Shown here one piece after another: positions 42,486 to 51,054 of a stretch of DNA of 64,000 bases. This stretch comes from Fusicatenibacter saccharivorans (GTDB lineage: Bacteria > Bacillota > Clostridia > Lachnospirales > Lachnospiraceae): the NCBI RefSeq assembly GCF_015557635.1, contig NZ_JADNOP010000013.1:1-64000 (forward strand), given 5' to 3'. Positions within the stretch are counted from its first letter, which is position 1, and every line of letters starts with the position of its first letter. The translations under genes were made by a program, and so were the position numbers. Below the pieces are notes generated by a model. That model had not been told where the DNA came from, searched no databases, and was given only the letters and a program-made list of their open reading frames with translations.

Positions 42486-43232
42486 ATGAACGATTATATC
42501 CTGGAAGTCTGCGTGGACTCGGCGGAGTCGGCGCTTGCGGCGGCAAAAGGCGGAGCGAGCCGGCTGGAGCTGTGTCAGAATCTGGTGATCGGCGGAACAA
42601 CGCCGAGTCCGAAGCTGTTTGAGGTGATCCGCAGACAGACAACCATTCCGATTCATGCATTGATCCGCCCGCGGTTCGGGGATTTCTGCTACACCCCATA
42701 TGAATTAGAAGAAATCCGCGAGGAAGTTGCGATGTACCGCGAACTTGGTGCAGAGGGCGTTGTGGTCGGTGTGCTGAAAGAGGATGGAACGATGAATATG
42801 GAGGCAATGGAACAGCTGATGGAGGCAGCCGACGGCATGTCCGTGACGCTGCACCGCGCGTTCGATGTCTGCCGCGATCCGAAAGAAGCGCTTGAGCAGG
42901 CGGTATCGCTCGGTATGAACACCATTCTCACCTCCGGTCAGCAGAACAGTGCGGTAAAAGGAGCAGAGCTTCTCGCCGAACTGCAGCGCCAGGCGGCGGG
43001 ACGCATCCGTATTCAGGCGGGCGGCGGTATCTGCGCGGATGCGATCCGCGAGCTGTATCCGAAAACCGGCGTGACCGCCTACCACATGTCCGGAAAAATC
43101 GAACTGGCGAGCCCGATGCAGTACCGGAAAGAAAATGTGAACATGGGACTTCCATCCTTAAGCGAATACACCCTCTACCGCACCGATGTCAAAGCCGTGC
43201 GCAGCGCGAGAGCGGTACTGGAAGAACTTTAA
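42486..43232 (+). CDS. cutC: CutC-family protein
   Basis: 248 residues, TIM barrel. The N-terminal LEVCVDSAESALAAAKGGA, RLELCQNL and GGTTPS are the family signature; HALIRPR and VTLHRAFD follow, and ILTSGQ is present. CutC was named for copper tolerance, but a metal-handling role in bacteria is not firmly established and the true reaction is unknown. It stands just downstream of spoIIID with its own ribosome binding site (AGAGGGA). Confidence 0.92.
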   Translation: MNDYILEVCVDSAESALAAAKGGASRLELCQNLVIGGTTPSPKLFEVIRRQTTIPIHALIRPRFGDFCYTPYELEEIREEVAMYRELGAEGVVVGVLKEDGTMNMEAMEQLMEAADGMSVTLHRAFDVCRDPKEALEQAVSLGMNTILTSGQQNSAVKGAELLAELQRQAAGRIRIQAGGGICADAIRELYPKTGVTAYHMSGKIELASPMQYRKENVNMGLPSLSEYTLYRTDVKAVRSARAVLEEL

Positions 43233-43441
43233 CATCATTAGACAAGAAGTCCCCCGTTTCTGAAGCAGTGGGATGAATTGCTAAAAGAAACATAACGGCA
43301 GTGGCGGGCGGAGAGAAATCGGTATCCTCCACTGACATGAGACAAGTCACAGTCGAACTATTTTCGACATGTCAGACTCCGTGAAATACCGACTGTGAGT
43401 TGAAACAAGAAAATAAAAAAAGAAAAGGACATAACATTATT
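43233..43441. other. Intergenic region with inverted repeats, no gene seen
   Basis: CACAGTCG (near 43347) and CGACTGTG (near 43389) are a perfect 8-bp inverted repeat enclosing ACATGTC-type sequence, and a short GTCGAA / TTCGAC stem lies inside. The left part, AGTCCCCCGTTTC…GTGGGA, is an imperfect hairpin. It might be mobile-element debris or a leader of the M28 peptidase gene. Confidence 0.35.
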
Positions 43442-44701
43442 ATGAAAGCAAATACCATCTGCGGCCAGCGGCAGTATGCGTTCGTCAGCCAGTTTAACTA
43501 CATCCGCGAAGCCGGAACGGAAGGCGAAGAAAAAGCAGCCTGCCGGATCGAAAAAGAACTTTCTGAAATCGCAGAAAAATGGGGGCGGGGCGAATTGCAG
43601 ATCCGCCGCGAGCCGTTCGAGATTGAGACATGGCAGGTTGACGAAGCTGTCTTTACGGTCACAGAGCCATATGAGAAAACATATACCGTCCGCGGCTGCT
43701 TCGCGGCAGCCAATACCGCTCCGGAAGGCGTGGAGGCACCATTCCTCTACGTAGAAAACGGCGACCCGGTCAGCCTTTCCCATGCAGAAGGGAAAATCGT
43801 CCTGATCAACGGCGGTGCCAATGCAGAAAACTATGAAAAACTGGAAAAAGCAGGAGCCGTCGGATTTCTGATTCTGACCGGAACGCCGCTGGACAAAGAC
43901 GAGGACCGTCTGCCGGACTACCGCACCCTGCGCGGCGTAAAAAATCCGAAACTGCCGTGCGCTGTCATTCATTATCTTGATGCGATGGAACTGGTAGAAC
44001 GGGGAGCGAGCCGTGCACGCCTCGTTTTACAGCAGAAAAAAATCAGGAGAACGTCGAAAAATATCATCCTGCGCATCCCGGGAACCGAGCAGCCAGAGGA
44101 AATCCTGACGCTGACGGCTCATTACGATTCCGTTCCGCAGGGACCTGGTGCATACGACAACATGGCGGGCGCAGCGATCATCATGGAGCTGGCACACTAC
44201 TTCGCCGAAAACCGCCCGAAACGGACACTGGAATGCATCTGGTTCGGCGCGGAGGAGCTGGGTCTCTGCGGAAGCCGGGCGTATGTGAAAGCGCATGAAG
44301 CCGAGCTGGCGCAGCACCGCTTCAACATGAACGTCGACCTCGCCGGACAGGCCATCGGCGGAACCGTGCTTGGCGTGGCAGCAACGAAAGAGGCATGCGA
44401 CGCGATCATGGAGCACTTAAAACAGGCGGACAAAGGCGTATCGCTCATCAACAACATCTGGAGCAGCGATTCCAACACCTTCGCATGGAAGGGCATCCCG
44501 GCGATGACGCTGAACCGCGATGGTTTCGGCATGCATACATGCCACGATACGATCGACTGGATCTCCGCCTGGTCACTGAACCGGAGCGCCGGTGTCCTGG
44601 GCGAAATCGCCGAGTATCTGGCGGATGCAGAACCATTTCCATTTGAAAGAGAAATCCCGGCAGACTTTGCGGAGAGATTAAAAGTTTATTTTGGAGAATA
44701 A
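43442..44701 (+). CDS. M28-family metallopeptidase
   Basis: 419 residues, no clear signal peptide. The two-zinc site of M28 aminopeptidases is visible: His in TAHYDS, Asp in AYDNMAG (bridging), Glu-Glu in FGAEELGL (catalytic plus ligand), Asp in NVDLAG and His in HTCHDTID. A PA-like insertion lies at about 100-190. Likely a cytoplasmic aminopeptidase or dipeptidase. AAAGGA is somewhat far from the ATG at 43442. The next gene follows after 15 bp, which suggests cotranscription. Confidence 0.88.
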   Translation: MKANTICGQRQYAFVSQFNYIREAGTEGEEKAACRIEKELSEIAEKWGRGELQIRREPFEIETWQVDEAVFTVTEPYEKTYTVRGCFAAANTAPEGVEAPFLYVENGDPVSLSHAEGKIVLINGGANAENYEKLEKAGAVGFLILTGTPLDKDEDRLPDYRTLRGVKNPKLPCAVIHYLDAMELVERGASRARLVLQQKKIRRTSKNIILRIPGTEQPEEILTLTAHYDSVPQGPGAYDNMAGAAIIMELAHYFAENRPKRTLECIWFGAEELGLCGSRAYVKAHEAELAQHRFNMNVDLAGQAIGGTVLGVAATKEACDAIMEHLKQADKGVSLINNIWSSDSNTFAWKGIPAMTLNRDGFGMHTCHDTIDWISAWSLNRSAGVLGEIAEYLADAEPFPFEREIPADFAERLKVYFGE

Positions 44702-44716
44702 AAAGGAGAGAACATC

Positions 44717-45646
44717 ATGAGCAAAAAACCAGTATTAGTCATCATGGCAGCAGGAATGGGAAGCCGTTACGGCGGATTAAAACAGATTGATCCGGTTGAC
44801 CCGTACGGAAATATGATTATCGACTTTTCCATTTATGATGCAAAACAGGCAGGCTTTGAGAAAGTCATCTTTATCATCAAAAAAGCCATCGACGAGGCAT
44901 TCCGCGAGGGCATCGGCAGGCGAATTGAGAAATACATGGATGTAGAGTATGTTTACCAGGAACTCGACGTTCTCCCGAAAGGCTACGAAGTGCCGGAAGG
45001 CCGCGTCAAACCGTGGGGAACCGGTCATGCGATTCTCTGTGCGGCAGAAGCCATCGACGGCGCACCGTTCGCAGTCATCAATTCCGATGATTATTATGGA
45101 AGAACGGCATTCGAGGAGATCTACCGTCAGCTGACAACCGAGCAGGACGGCGCGACCTATCAGTACGCGATGGTTGCCTACGACCTGTACAAAACCCTGA
45201 CCGACAATGGCCACGTAGCCCGCGGCATCTGCACCGCAGACGACCAGAACCACCTTGTCGGCATTCATGAGCGCACAAGAATCGAAAACCACGGCGGACA
45301 GGCCGAATACACCGAGGATGACGGCGCAACCTGGACCGGACTGCCGCAGGGAACCATCGTTTCCATGAACCTCTGGGGCTTCACACCGAGCATTCTGATC
45401 GAGCTGAAACGCCGCTTCCTGCCGTTCCTCGAGAATGTATACAAAACCAACCCGTTAAAAGGCGAATACTTCCTGCCGTTCGTTGTCGATGAACTGCTGC
45501 AGGAGAAAAAAGCGGAAGTCACCGTACTCCGCTCCTATGATAACTGGTACGGCGTAACGTACAAAGAAGACAAAGAAAATGTCATGGCAGCACTGCAGAA
45601 ATTAAAAGACGAGGGCCGTTATCCGCAGAAACTGTGGGAAGAATAA
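44717..45646 (+). CDS. Sugar-phosphate nucleotidyltransferase-like protein
   Basis: 309 residues. The N-terminal AAGMGSRYGGLKQ is the nucleotide-binding signature (GxGxR…K) of NTP transferases such as RmlA, GalU and GlmU; GTGHAILCA and NSDDYYG supply the base- and metal-binding parts. It would activate a sugar phosphate to an NDP-sugar, but the sugar is not evident. It is preceded by AGGAGAG, 15 bp after the peptidase gene and about 100 bp before a GT2 gene, which hints at glycan synthesis. Confidence 0.85.
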   Translation: MSKKPVLVIMAAGMGSRYGGLKQIDPVDPYGNMIIDFSIYDAKQAGFEKVIFIIKKAIDEAFREGIGRRIEKYMDVEYVYQELDVLPKGYEVPEGRVKPWGTGHAILCAAEAIDGAPFAVINSDDYYGRTAFEEIYRQLTTEQDGATYQYAMVAYDLYKTLTDNGHVARGICTADDQNHLVGIHERTRIENHGGQAEYTEDDGATWTGLPQGTIVSMNLWGFTPSILIELKRRFLPFLENVYKTNPLKGEYFLPFVVDELLQEKKAEVTVLRSYDNWYGVTYKEDKENVMAALQKLKDEGRYPQKLWEE

Positions 45647-45744
45647 CAAACGAACGGTACTGGGAAATTTTCTCCATGAGTGCATCTTTCGCAATGAAAA
45701 GAAATCCTGTATAATGGATGGAAGGAAATGCAAGGAGAATACCA

Positions 45745-46470
45745 ATGGATACCTTATATATTGTAATACCAGCCTATAATGAGTCGGAAAATATCAAAAG
45801 AACGATCGAGGAATGGTGTCCCGTCGTGGAGAAGCATAACGGCGGCGGTGCGTCCCGTCTTGTGATCATCAACGACGGAAGCCGCGACGATACGTATGAA
45901 ATTGCTTCAGCAGAGTGCGAAACCCACCCGTTGCTCACCGTGCTGACGAAGCCAAACGGCGGCCACGGTTCCACCGTTCTGTACGGCTACCGCTATGCAC
46001 TTGAAAACGGTGCGGACTATATCTTCCAGACCGATTCCGACGGTCAGACCGATCCGGAGGAGTTCGAAAAGTTCTGGCAGATCCGCGAGGGCTACGACGC
46101 CATTTTCGGAAACCGCACAAGCCGCGGCGACGGCTTTTCCCGCGCTGTCGTGGAAAAAGTGCTGTGCGCGGTGCTCTGGACCTATTTCCACGTATCCGTG
46201 CCGGATGCAAATGCCCCGTTCCGTCTGATGAAAACAGACTACGTGGCCGAGTATCTGCCGCTGATGCCGGAAAACTACAATCTGCCGAACGCACTGCTGA
46301 CTGCCTTCGGAGCGTATTTTCACCGGAAAATCCGTTTCATCCCGATCAGCTTCAAGCCGCGTCAGGGAGGAACAAATTCCATCAACATCCGTAAAATTGT
46401 AAAAATCGGCCGTCAGGCGCTGCACGATTTCTGTGAGATTCAGAAAGCGGCTGCGAAAAAAAGAGGATAA
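45745..46470 (+). CDS. GT2-family glycosyltransferase
   Basis: 241 residues, a GT-A fold of the polyprenyl-phosphate sugar transferase type: VIPAYNESENI at the N-terminus, INDGSRDDTY, the metal-binding QTDSDGQ and GNRTSRGDGFSR. There is no membrane anchor. AAGGAG fixes the ATG at 45745. It could use the NDP-sugar made by the preceding enzyme; the acceptor is unknown. Confidence 0.88.
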   Translation: MDTLYIVIPAYNESENIKRTIEEWCPVVEKHNGGGASRLVIINDGSRDDTYEIASAECETHPLLTVLTKPNGGHGSTVLYGYRYALENGADYIFQTDSDGQTDPEEFEKFWQIREGYDAIFGNRTSRGDGFSRAVVEKVLCAVLWTYFHVSVPDANAPFRLMKTDYVAEYLPLMPENYNLPNALLTAFGAYFHRKIRFIPISFKPRQGGTNSINIRKIVKIGRQALHDFCEIQKAAAKKRG

Positions 46471-46483
46471 AAAATAATATAAG

Positions 46484-46528
46484 AGAAGGAACGTATCCCA
46501 TGTTTCATGAGATACGTTCCTTCTTTTT
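46484..46528. terminator. Bidirectional terminator between GT2 and the Pro-rich surface protein gene
   Basis: AAGGAACGTATC pairs with GATACGTTCCTT around a 13-base loop, followed by TTTTT. Confidence 0.9.
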
Positions 46529-46559
46529 GTATGCTTATTTTTTATTATGGACCTTATTT

Positions 46560-47687
46560 TTAATAGAAGCGATGCGATCTTTTCTGATTCATGGAATCCT
46601 TTAGTGCCAGAAGTGATTCGATCAGGATCAGAAGCAGGATCACAGCGATCATGACTGCGAGGATCTGATTTGTTCGCTGATGGAACCAGGAGCCGATTCC
46701 TGTGTGTGCAGTCTGTGTATTCTCGGTCTGTGCGGCATTTTCAAGAGCTGCAGTTTCCGAAGTAATAATCTGTGCATCCGGGTCTGTTGTTCTGACAGAT
46801 GGTACAATCTGCGTTGCGGCTGGAAGCTGGCTGGAAGAAGTAACAGCGGATGCGGTAACTTCCGGGTGGATGGTGGAAAGATCAACTTCTTCGTCTTCTG
46901 TAACAACTGCGCTGGCAATCGGTTCTGCTGCGATCGGTTCGGATGCAGGAACCTGTTCCGGTGCGGTTTTGGATGCAGGAGCTGCGGTTTCCGGAAGAAT
47001 ATTTTCCTGTGCCGGCTGTTCCGAAGCAGATGGCTGTACCACGGTTGGGGTTTCTGCCGGTGCGGATGGCTGTTCCGGAACGGATGGTTCTGGAGCGGCC
47101 GGTTCTTCCGGAACTTCCGGTGCAGATGGCTCTTCTGGAAGAGATGGCTCCGGGTCAGTTGCCGGTGTTTCCGGGATTGCGGTACAGTAAACAAGAGAAG
47201 TCATCGCCGCCGAAGAATCCGTAATCACAACGGAACCGCCATTGGAAACGGCCTGTCCATTAACATAGAAGGAAATCTGATCCATATCCAGTGTGTAGCC
47301 AGGTTCCGTAACCATCGATACGGAGAACGTTCCGTTTACTTCCTCGACCGGTTCGCTGTTCTGATACAGGACATAGGAACCATCATCGGAAAGATATGAC
47401 ATGGTGACCGGCGCATCCATTGTGGAATCCTGAAATGTCAGGGCAGCATCGGTAAAAGCAAGGGCCGCCTGATCGGTGTTCAGATAGAATTCCAGGTCCT
47501 GTGCATCGTAATGGGTGAAGTGAATGGTAATTTCACCGGCGTCTGTATTTTCTGCACTTGGAACTGTCTCGGCTGCTGCCGAATACGGAGCGGAAAAAAA
47601 TAATCCGGCCGCCAGGAGGCCTGCCATTCCGAATCTCAGAATCAAATTTCCTGTGTGTTTTTTCGTTGTCTGTGTGCTGTGTAACAT
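46560..47687 (-). CDS. Secreted, C-terminally membrane-anchored protein with Pro/Glu/Ala-rich stalk
   Basis: 375 residues. A signal peptide ends near SAAAE (about 39). A small folded region (40-165) is followed by a Pro-rich stalk (about 170-265) with repeats such as PEEPSAPEVPEEP, then a Ser/Thr-rich linker and one membrane helix near the C-terminus (about 342-362) with a short basic tail. The N-terminal domain is not one I recognise. It looks like a surface display protein held by its C-terminal helix. AGGAGG precedes the ATG at 47687. The proline repeats produce open shadow frames on the other strand that are not genes. Confidence 0.75.
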   Translation of the reverse strand: MLHSTQTTKKHTGNLILRFGMAGLLAAGLFFSAPYSAAAETVPSAENTDAGEITIHFTHYDAQDLEFYLNTDQAALAFTDAALTFQDSTMDAPVTMSYLSDDGSYVLYQNSEPVEEVNGTFSVSMVTEPGYTLDMDQISFYVNGQAVSNGGSVVITDSSAAMTSLVYCTAIPETPATDPEPSLPEEPSAPEVPEEPAAPEPSVPEQPSAPAETPTVVQPSASEQPAQENILPETAAPASKTAPEQVPASEPIAAEPIASAVVTEDEEVDLSTIHPEVTASAVTSSSQLPAATQIVPSVRTTDPDAQIITSETAALENAAQTENTQTAHTGIGSWFHQRTNQILAVMIAVILLLILIESLLALKDSMNQKRSHRFY

Positions 47688-48169
47688 ATGACATCCTCCT
47701 TTCACCTGATCGGTTTCTAATGTCGGTCTGTTTTATTTTCCTGCGGTAAGTTTCACGTATAAATTGAAAGAAAAATAATTGATAAAATATAAATTTTCTT
47801 TCTTTTTAAAGATTATACCATATGTAGAAAGAAATATCATGTAAAAATAAAAAGTTAAAAGAAAATTTGAAAATGCGTCAAAAGTGGAAAAGGTTTGTAA
47901 TGCATGTCGAAAAATAGAAAAAGAACTGTCACAATTTCTTAAAAAATATTTGCGGAAAAAGAGGGCAGAAAGGGCAGAATGTGAAACAAAAGCAAAATAA
48001 AAAGAAGGAAACAAGACACGGAAAAGTATTCCAGGCAGGCCGCATGCAGAAGAAAAAGTGGGAATAAAAACCGATCCAATTCGTCAAAAAAGCGGAAAAG
48101 TGGTGAAAAATTGTGGGTTCTATGAAAAAAACGATGGGAAAAGACAGGAATGTTGTCGAAATATTCTAG
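47688..48169. other. AT-rich intergenic region, nothing coding seen
   Basis: About 480 bp, A-rich on the plus strand, with poly-A stretches and no ribosome binding site followed by an open frame of credible content. It probably holds the promoters of the divergent surface-protein and wall-hydrolase genes. Confidence 0.5.
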
Positions 48170-48220
48170 TTGACAAAAAGATGTAACACTGGTAGAATCG
48201 GTTTGTAACAAGATGTAACA
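48170..48220 (+). promoter_or_regulatory. Promoter with three TGTAACA direct repeats before the SH3 wall-hydrolase gene
   Basis: TTGACA (48170-48175), a 17-bp spacer, TAGAAT (48193-48198). TGTAACA occurs at 48182-48188 (in the spacer), 48204-48210 and 48214-48220, start-to-start spacing 22 and 10 bp. The repeats resemble half-sites of the WalR (YycF) box, TGTWAH-N5-TGTWAH, a regulator of wall hydrolases in Firmicutes, though the last pair is one base too close. Confidence 0.6.
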
Positions 48221-48249
48221 AAAACGTAATAATTATTCAGGAGGTAAGT

Positions 48250-49224
48250 ATGACATTCAAAAAAAGTTATGTGCCGGGCATCCTGGGGAGCGTGCTCACA
48301 CTGACTGTCATCATGGCTGCACCCGTAAAAGCAGAGACAAAGGAAGAAACCATTTTAAATAAAACAGACTGGAGCACAATGGCTGCAGCAAACGTAGAAG
48401 GATATGTCAACATCCGCAGCGAGGCAAACGCAGATTCCGAGATCGTCGGAGTTCTGATGCCGGGCTATGCGGTTACTGTAACAGAAAAAGGAGACGAGTG
48501 GAGCAAGATCTCTTCCAATGGTGTAGAAGGCTACATAAAGAATGAATATCTGGTATTTGGGGAAGAGGCAAAAGCACATTACCGCAATATGTGCGGTATC
48601 ACCGGAGTTGTTCAGGCGGACAGCCTTCGTGTCCGTGAGGCAGCATCCACAGATTCCGCGCAGGTTGGAACACTGACACAGAATGGTGAAGTCAGCATAT
48701 TCGGCGAAGAGGCTGACTGGTATCAGATCCAGTACAGCGGAAGCAGCGCATACGTTCATGGAGACTATGTGACACTTTCAGAGGAGTTAAAAGGTGCTGT
48801 TTCCATGGAGGAATACCAGGCATCACAGGCCTGTGCGGCAAGCAGCGCAGCAGCAGCCTCCACAGCAGGCAGTGCATCGGTAATTTCCGCAGACAGCAAT
48901 GATGTGGCAATGCTTGCAGCACTGATCGAGTGCGAGGCAGGCGGCGAGAGCTACACAGGAATGGTGGCAGTCGGAGCGGTTGTAGTAAACCGTGTCAACA
49001 GCGGTTCCTTCCCGAACAGCATTTCCGGCGTTATTTATCAGAGTGGACAGTTTACACCGGTTGCGACCGGAACTTTCCAGAGTGTGCTCGCACGCGGAGC
49101 GAGAAGTGACTGTTACGCAGCTGCACAGGCTGCACTTGCAGGTGAGAGCCCGGTTGGCGGATGCCTGTATTTCAACAGCGGCTACGGCAGCGGAATTCAG
49201 ATCGGATATCAGCATTTTTATTAA
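48250..49224 (+). CDS. Secreted cell-wall hydrolase: two SH3b domains and a SleB-like hydrolase domain
   Basis: 324 residues. A signal peptide ends near VKAE (about 29). SH3b domain one spans about 48-100 (GYVNIRSEANADS), domain two about 118-175 (DSLRVREAASTDS). An Ala/Ser-rich linker (190-215) leads to a Hydrolase_2 domain (about 217-324) with LIECEAGGESYTGMVAVGAVVVNRV and a C-terminal CLYFNSG. This domain is that of the spore cortex lytic enzyme SleB and related wall hydrolases; the Glu in ECEAGGE is the likely catalytic acid. AGGAGG precedes the ATG. Expression may respond to WalR through the upstream repeats. Confidence 0.9.
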   Translation: MTFKKSYVPGILGSVLTLTVIMAAPVKAETKEETILNKTDWSTMAAANVEGYVNIRSEANADSEIVGVLMPGYAVTVTEKGDEWSKISSNGVEGYIKNEYLVFGEEAKAHYRNMCGITGVVQADSLRVREAASTDSAQVGTLTQNGEVSIFGEEADWYQIQYSGSSAYVHGDYVTLSEELKGAVSMEEYQASQACAASSAAAASTAGSASVISADSNDVAMLAALIECEAGGESYTGMVAVGAVVVNRVNSGSFPNSISGVIYQSGQFTPVATGTFQSVLARGARSDCYAAAQAALAGESPVGGCLYFNSGYGSGIQIGYQHFY

Positions 49225-49292
49225 AAACAGGCGTGGAACCTTTGCAAGGGGATAGGCAGAGGGAAGACGCATTCCCATAGATTGACAGAACA

Positions 49293-49338
49293 GAAAAACG
49301 AGTAAGTGAACAGGGGAGACGTTCGCTTACTCGTTTTT
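49293..49338. terminator. Bidirectional terminator
   Basis: AAAAACGAGTAAG and GAAC pair with GTTC and CTTACTCGTTTTT around a short loop. It serves the wall hydrolase and the convergent nucleotidyltransferase gene, which ends at 49343. Confidence 0.9.
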
Positions 49339-49342
49339 CGTT

Positions 49343-50539
49343 TTATTGCAAATCGTTGTTGTCGAAGATTTTTAACAGCTTGGTCTTCCGGTTATCGGCC
49401 CGGAAGTCTGCCAGCGTCTGCCGCAGTGTCGTGTGGCGGATACGGTAGGTGTTGGACAGGAAACAGAAAAATGTGATGACCCAGAGAACCGGCCAGAGAA
49501 GTACGCATTTATGAAGCTTTGGGAACCGCAGCTTCATCTGAATATGGCCTTCGTGGAACCAGGCATGGATACCGGTGTGCTGGTAGGAACCGCTGCTGAC
49601 AATTTTTCTCTGTGTATCACTGCCGAAATCGCCGTCTGCGAGAATTTTTTCCAGAAAAATGGCACAGTCAGAGGCAGAGCAGTGAACCTGCGGATCAATG
49701 GAGGCAGAAAGACCGAAATAAATACGGCAGGATTCCAGAATCAGCTCATACAGATGAAAAATTTTCGATTCCCGGCACCAGAAGTGGATTTTTTCAAAAT
49801 TAACCTCGGAGGCATAACGTTCCAGATACAGAGTGAAATCGCAGAGCAGACGGCTGCCAAAACCGCTGTAGAGGTAATGCTTGAGCATGTGATGCAGCAT
49901 GTAAAACACATTTTCCGTTGGCGGCAGTACCGGATAGGTCTGACCGTAGAGTTCCACGAAAGATGGTTTCAGATGACTGGCGGAAAAAATTTCGTCCACC
50001 AGTTCATTGGCCCGGGAAAACTGATAAATACCGACGATGCGGTAATGGAGTTCCAGCGTAAAGGAGCGGCCAGTCTCGGGAAAAGTGAAGCGGTAGGTGA
50101 CATGGTGATCGCTCTCCTCCGGCTCCTCCGTGTAGCCATGAGCGTTAAGAATCCGGCAGGCACGGGAAAAAGCATCTTTTTCGGGAATATAAAGATCCAG
50201 ATCTCCCAGCTTCCGATATTCGGGAATGGGATAATTGGCGGCGAGACTGATGCCCTTTAAGAGAAAGCAGGGAATCTTCTCCGCAAGGAGGAGCGAAAAA
50301 GTAAGGCGTGTAAAATGTTCCAGCTGATAATAGGAGAGCAGCATCTGCTTCGTCTGCTGTTTGAGAGCAGAAAACTGCGGCTGCTGTTCAAAATATGGCA
50401 GAAGAAACGGAAGCGAACAGTGTTTTTCGGCCAGACGGTATAAGGCGGACGGATCCACACCATCAAGCGGGACCGGTTCGGACAAATCCGTGCATAAATT
50501 TTTTAAAATCTGTAAATAAACGGCATCAAGCGGCTGCAT
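49343..50539 (-). CDS. Nucleotidyltransferase-fold protein (NTP_transf_5 type)
   Basis: 398 residues. The core LLKGISLAANYPIPEYRKLGDLDLYI (split here over residues 93-118) matches the minimal nucleotidyltransferase signature with metal-binding Asp pair GDLDLYI. Conserved His-rich helices follow (VFYMLHHMLKHYLYSGF). Such proteins are often found beside PqqD-like genes in polysaccharide and peptide-modification loci; the nucleotide acceptor is unknown. It is divergent from the PqqD gene that heads the Pel operon, across about 215 bp. The C-terminal region has a hydrophobic stretch around 350-365. Confidence 0.78.
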   Translation of the reverse strand: MQPLDAVYLQILKNLCTDLSEPVPLDGVDPSALYRLAEKHCSLPFLLPYFEQQPQFSALKQQTKQMLLSYYQLEHFTRLTFSLLLAEKIPCFLLKGISLAANYPIPEYRKLGDLDLYIPEKDAFSRACRILNAHGYTEEPEESDHHVTYRFTFPETGRSFTLELHYRIVGIYQFSRANELVDEIFSASHLKPSFVELYGQTYPVLPPTENVFYMLHHMLKHYLYSGFGSRLLCDFTLYLERYASEVNFEKIHFWCRESKIFHLYELILESCRIYFGLSASIDPQVHCSASDCAIFLEKILADGDFGSDTQRKIVSSGSYQHTGIHAWFHEGHIQMKLRFPKLHKCVLLWPVLWVITFFCFLSNTYRIRHTTLRQTLADFRADNRKTKLLKIFDNNDLQ

Positions 50540-50656
50540 AAGATACTCCTTTGGGGAAAAGATTTTTCAAATATGTTTTAGTATATCACAAAATGGAAAA
50601 AGAAAGTGCAGAGAAATAAAACTTTATTACAGATATCAATAAAAAGCAAAATAAAG

Positions 50657-50685
50657 TTTACAATGCAATTGGGTAGGGCTATAAT
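50657..50685 (+). promoter_or_regulatory. Promoter of the Pel-type operon
   Basis: TTTACA (50657-50662), a 17-bp spacer, TATAAT (50680-50685). The leader to the PqqD start is about 65 bases. I looked for, and did not see, a c-di-GMP riboswitch in it. Confidence 0.7.
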
Positions 50686-50756
50686 AGAACTATTAGTATC
50701 CTTGTTTTTCTCTGAGGTAAGAAAGAAAAGCAAGACGCAGAAGAATGGAGATAAAA

Positions 50757-51026
50757 ATGACCAGAAAAGGTGATTTTGTACTCAGACAGATTGCAGACGA
50801 ATATGTTCTGATTCCATATGGGGCGACGGCGGAAAAGATGAATCAGGTACTCACACTGAGTGAAACAGCAGCTTTTATTTACGAGCAGACCGGCGATGCC
50901 GTATCTGCAAAAGAGATTGCAAAACGGCTCGGAAAAGCTTACGATATGCCGGCGGAGGAAGTGCAGGAGGACGTAAACGCAGTGCTGGAAACATTCCGAA
51001 ACTATGGTATCCTGGAGCGTGTTTGA
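50757..51026 (+). CDS. PqqD-like peptide-binding protein
   Basis: 89 residues, the size of PqqD/RRE (RiPP recognition element) proteins: VLRQIADEYVLIPYG at the N-terminus and a C-terminal winged-helix part with LSETAAFIYEQ. PqqD-like proteins present peptides to modifying enzymes. Here there is no radical SAM enzyme and no evident precursor peptide, so the role is open. I chose the ATG at 50757, preceded by GGAG, over that at 50745. It is the first gene of the Pel-type operon, 28 bp before pelD. Confidence 0.8.
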   Translation: MTRKGDFVLRQIADEYVLIPYGATAEKMNQVLTLSETAAFIYEQTGDAVSAKEIAKRLGKAYDMPAEEVQEDVNAVLETFRNYGILERV

Positions 51027-51054
51027 AAAATCTACGAAAACGGCGAGGTAGCGT

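Noticed and set aside
46649-47400. Overlapping frames on both strands opposite the Pro-rich surface protein
   Set aside because: Produced by proline/alanine-rich codon repeats; the minus-strand frame has a signal peptide, a membrane anchor and AGGAGG, the others do not.
50686-50756. c-di-GMP riboswitch ahead of the Pel-type operon
   Set aside because: The leader is about 65 bases and lacks the conserved GEMM elements and any stable two-stem fold that I can see; control by c-di-GMP is more likely through PelD.
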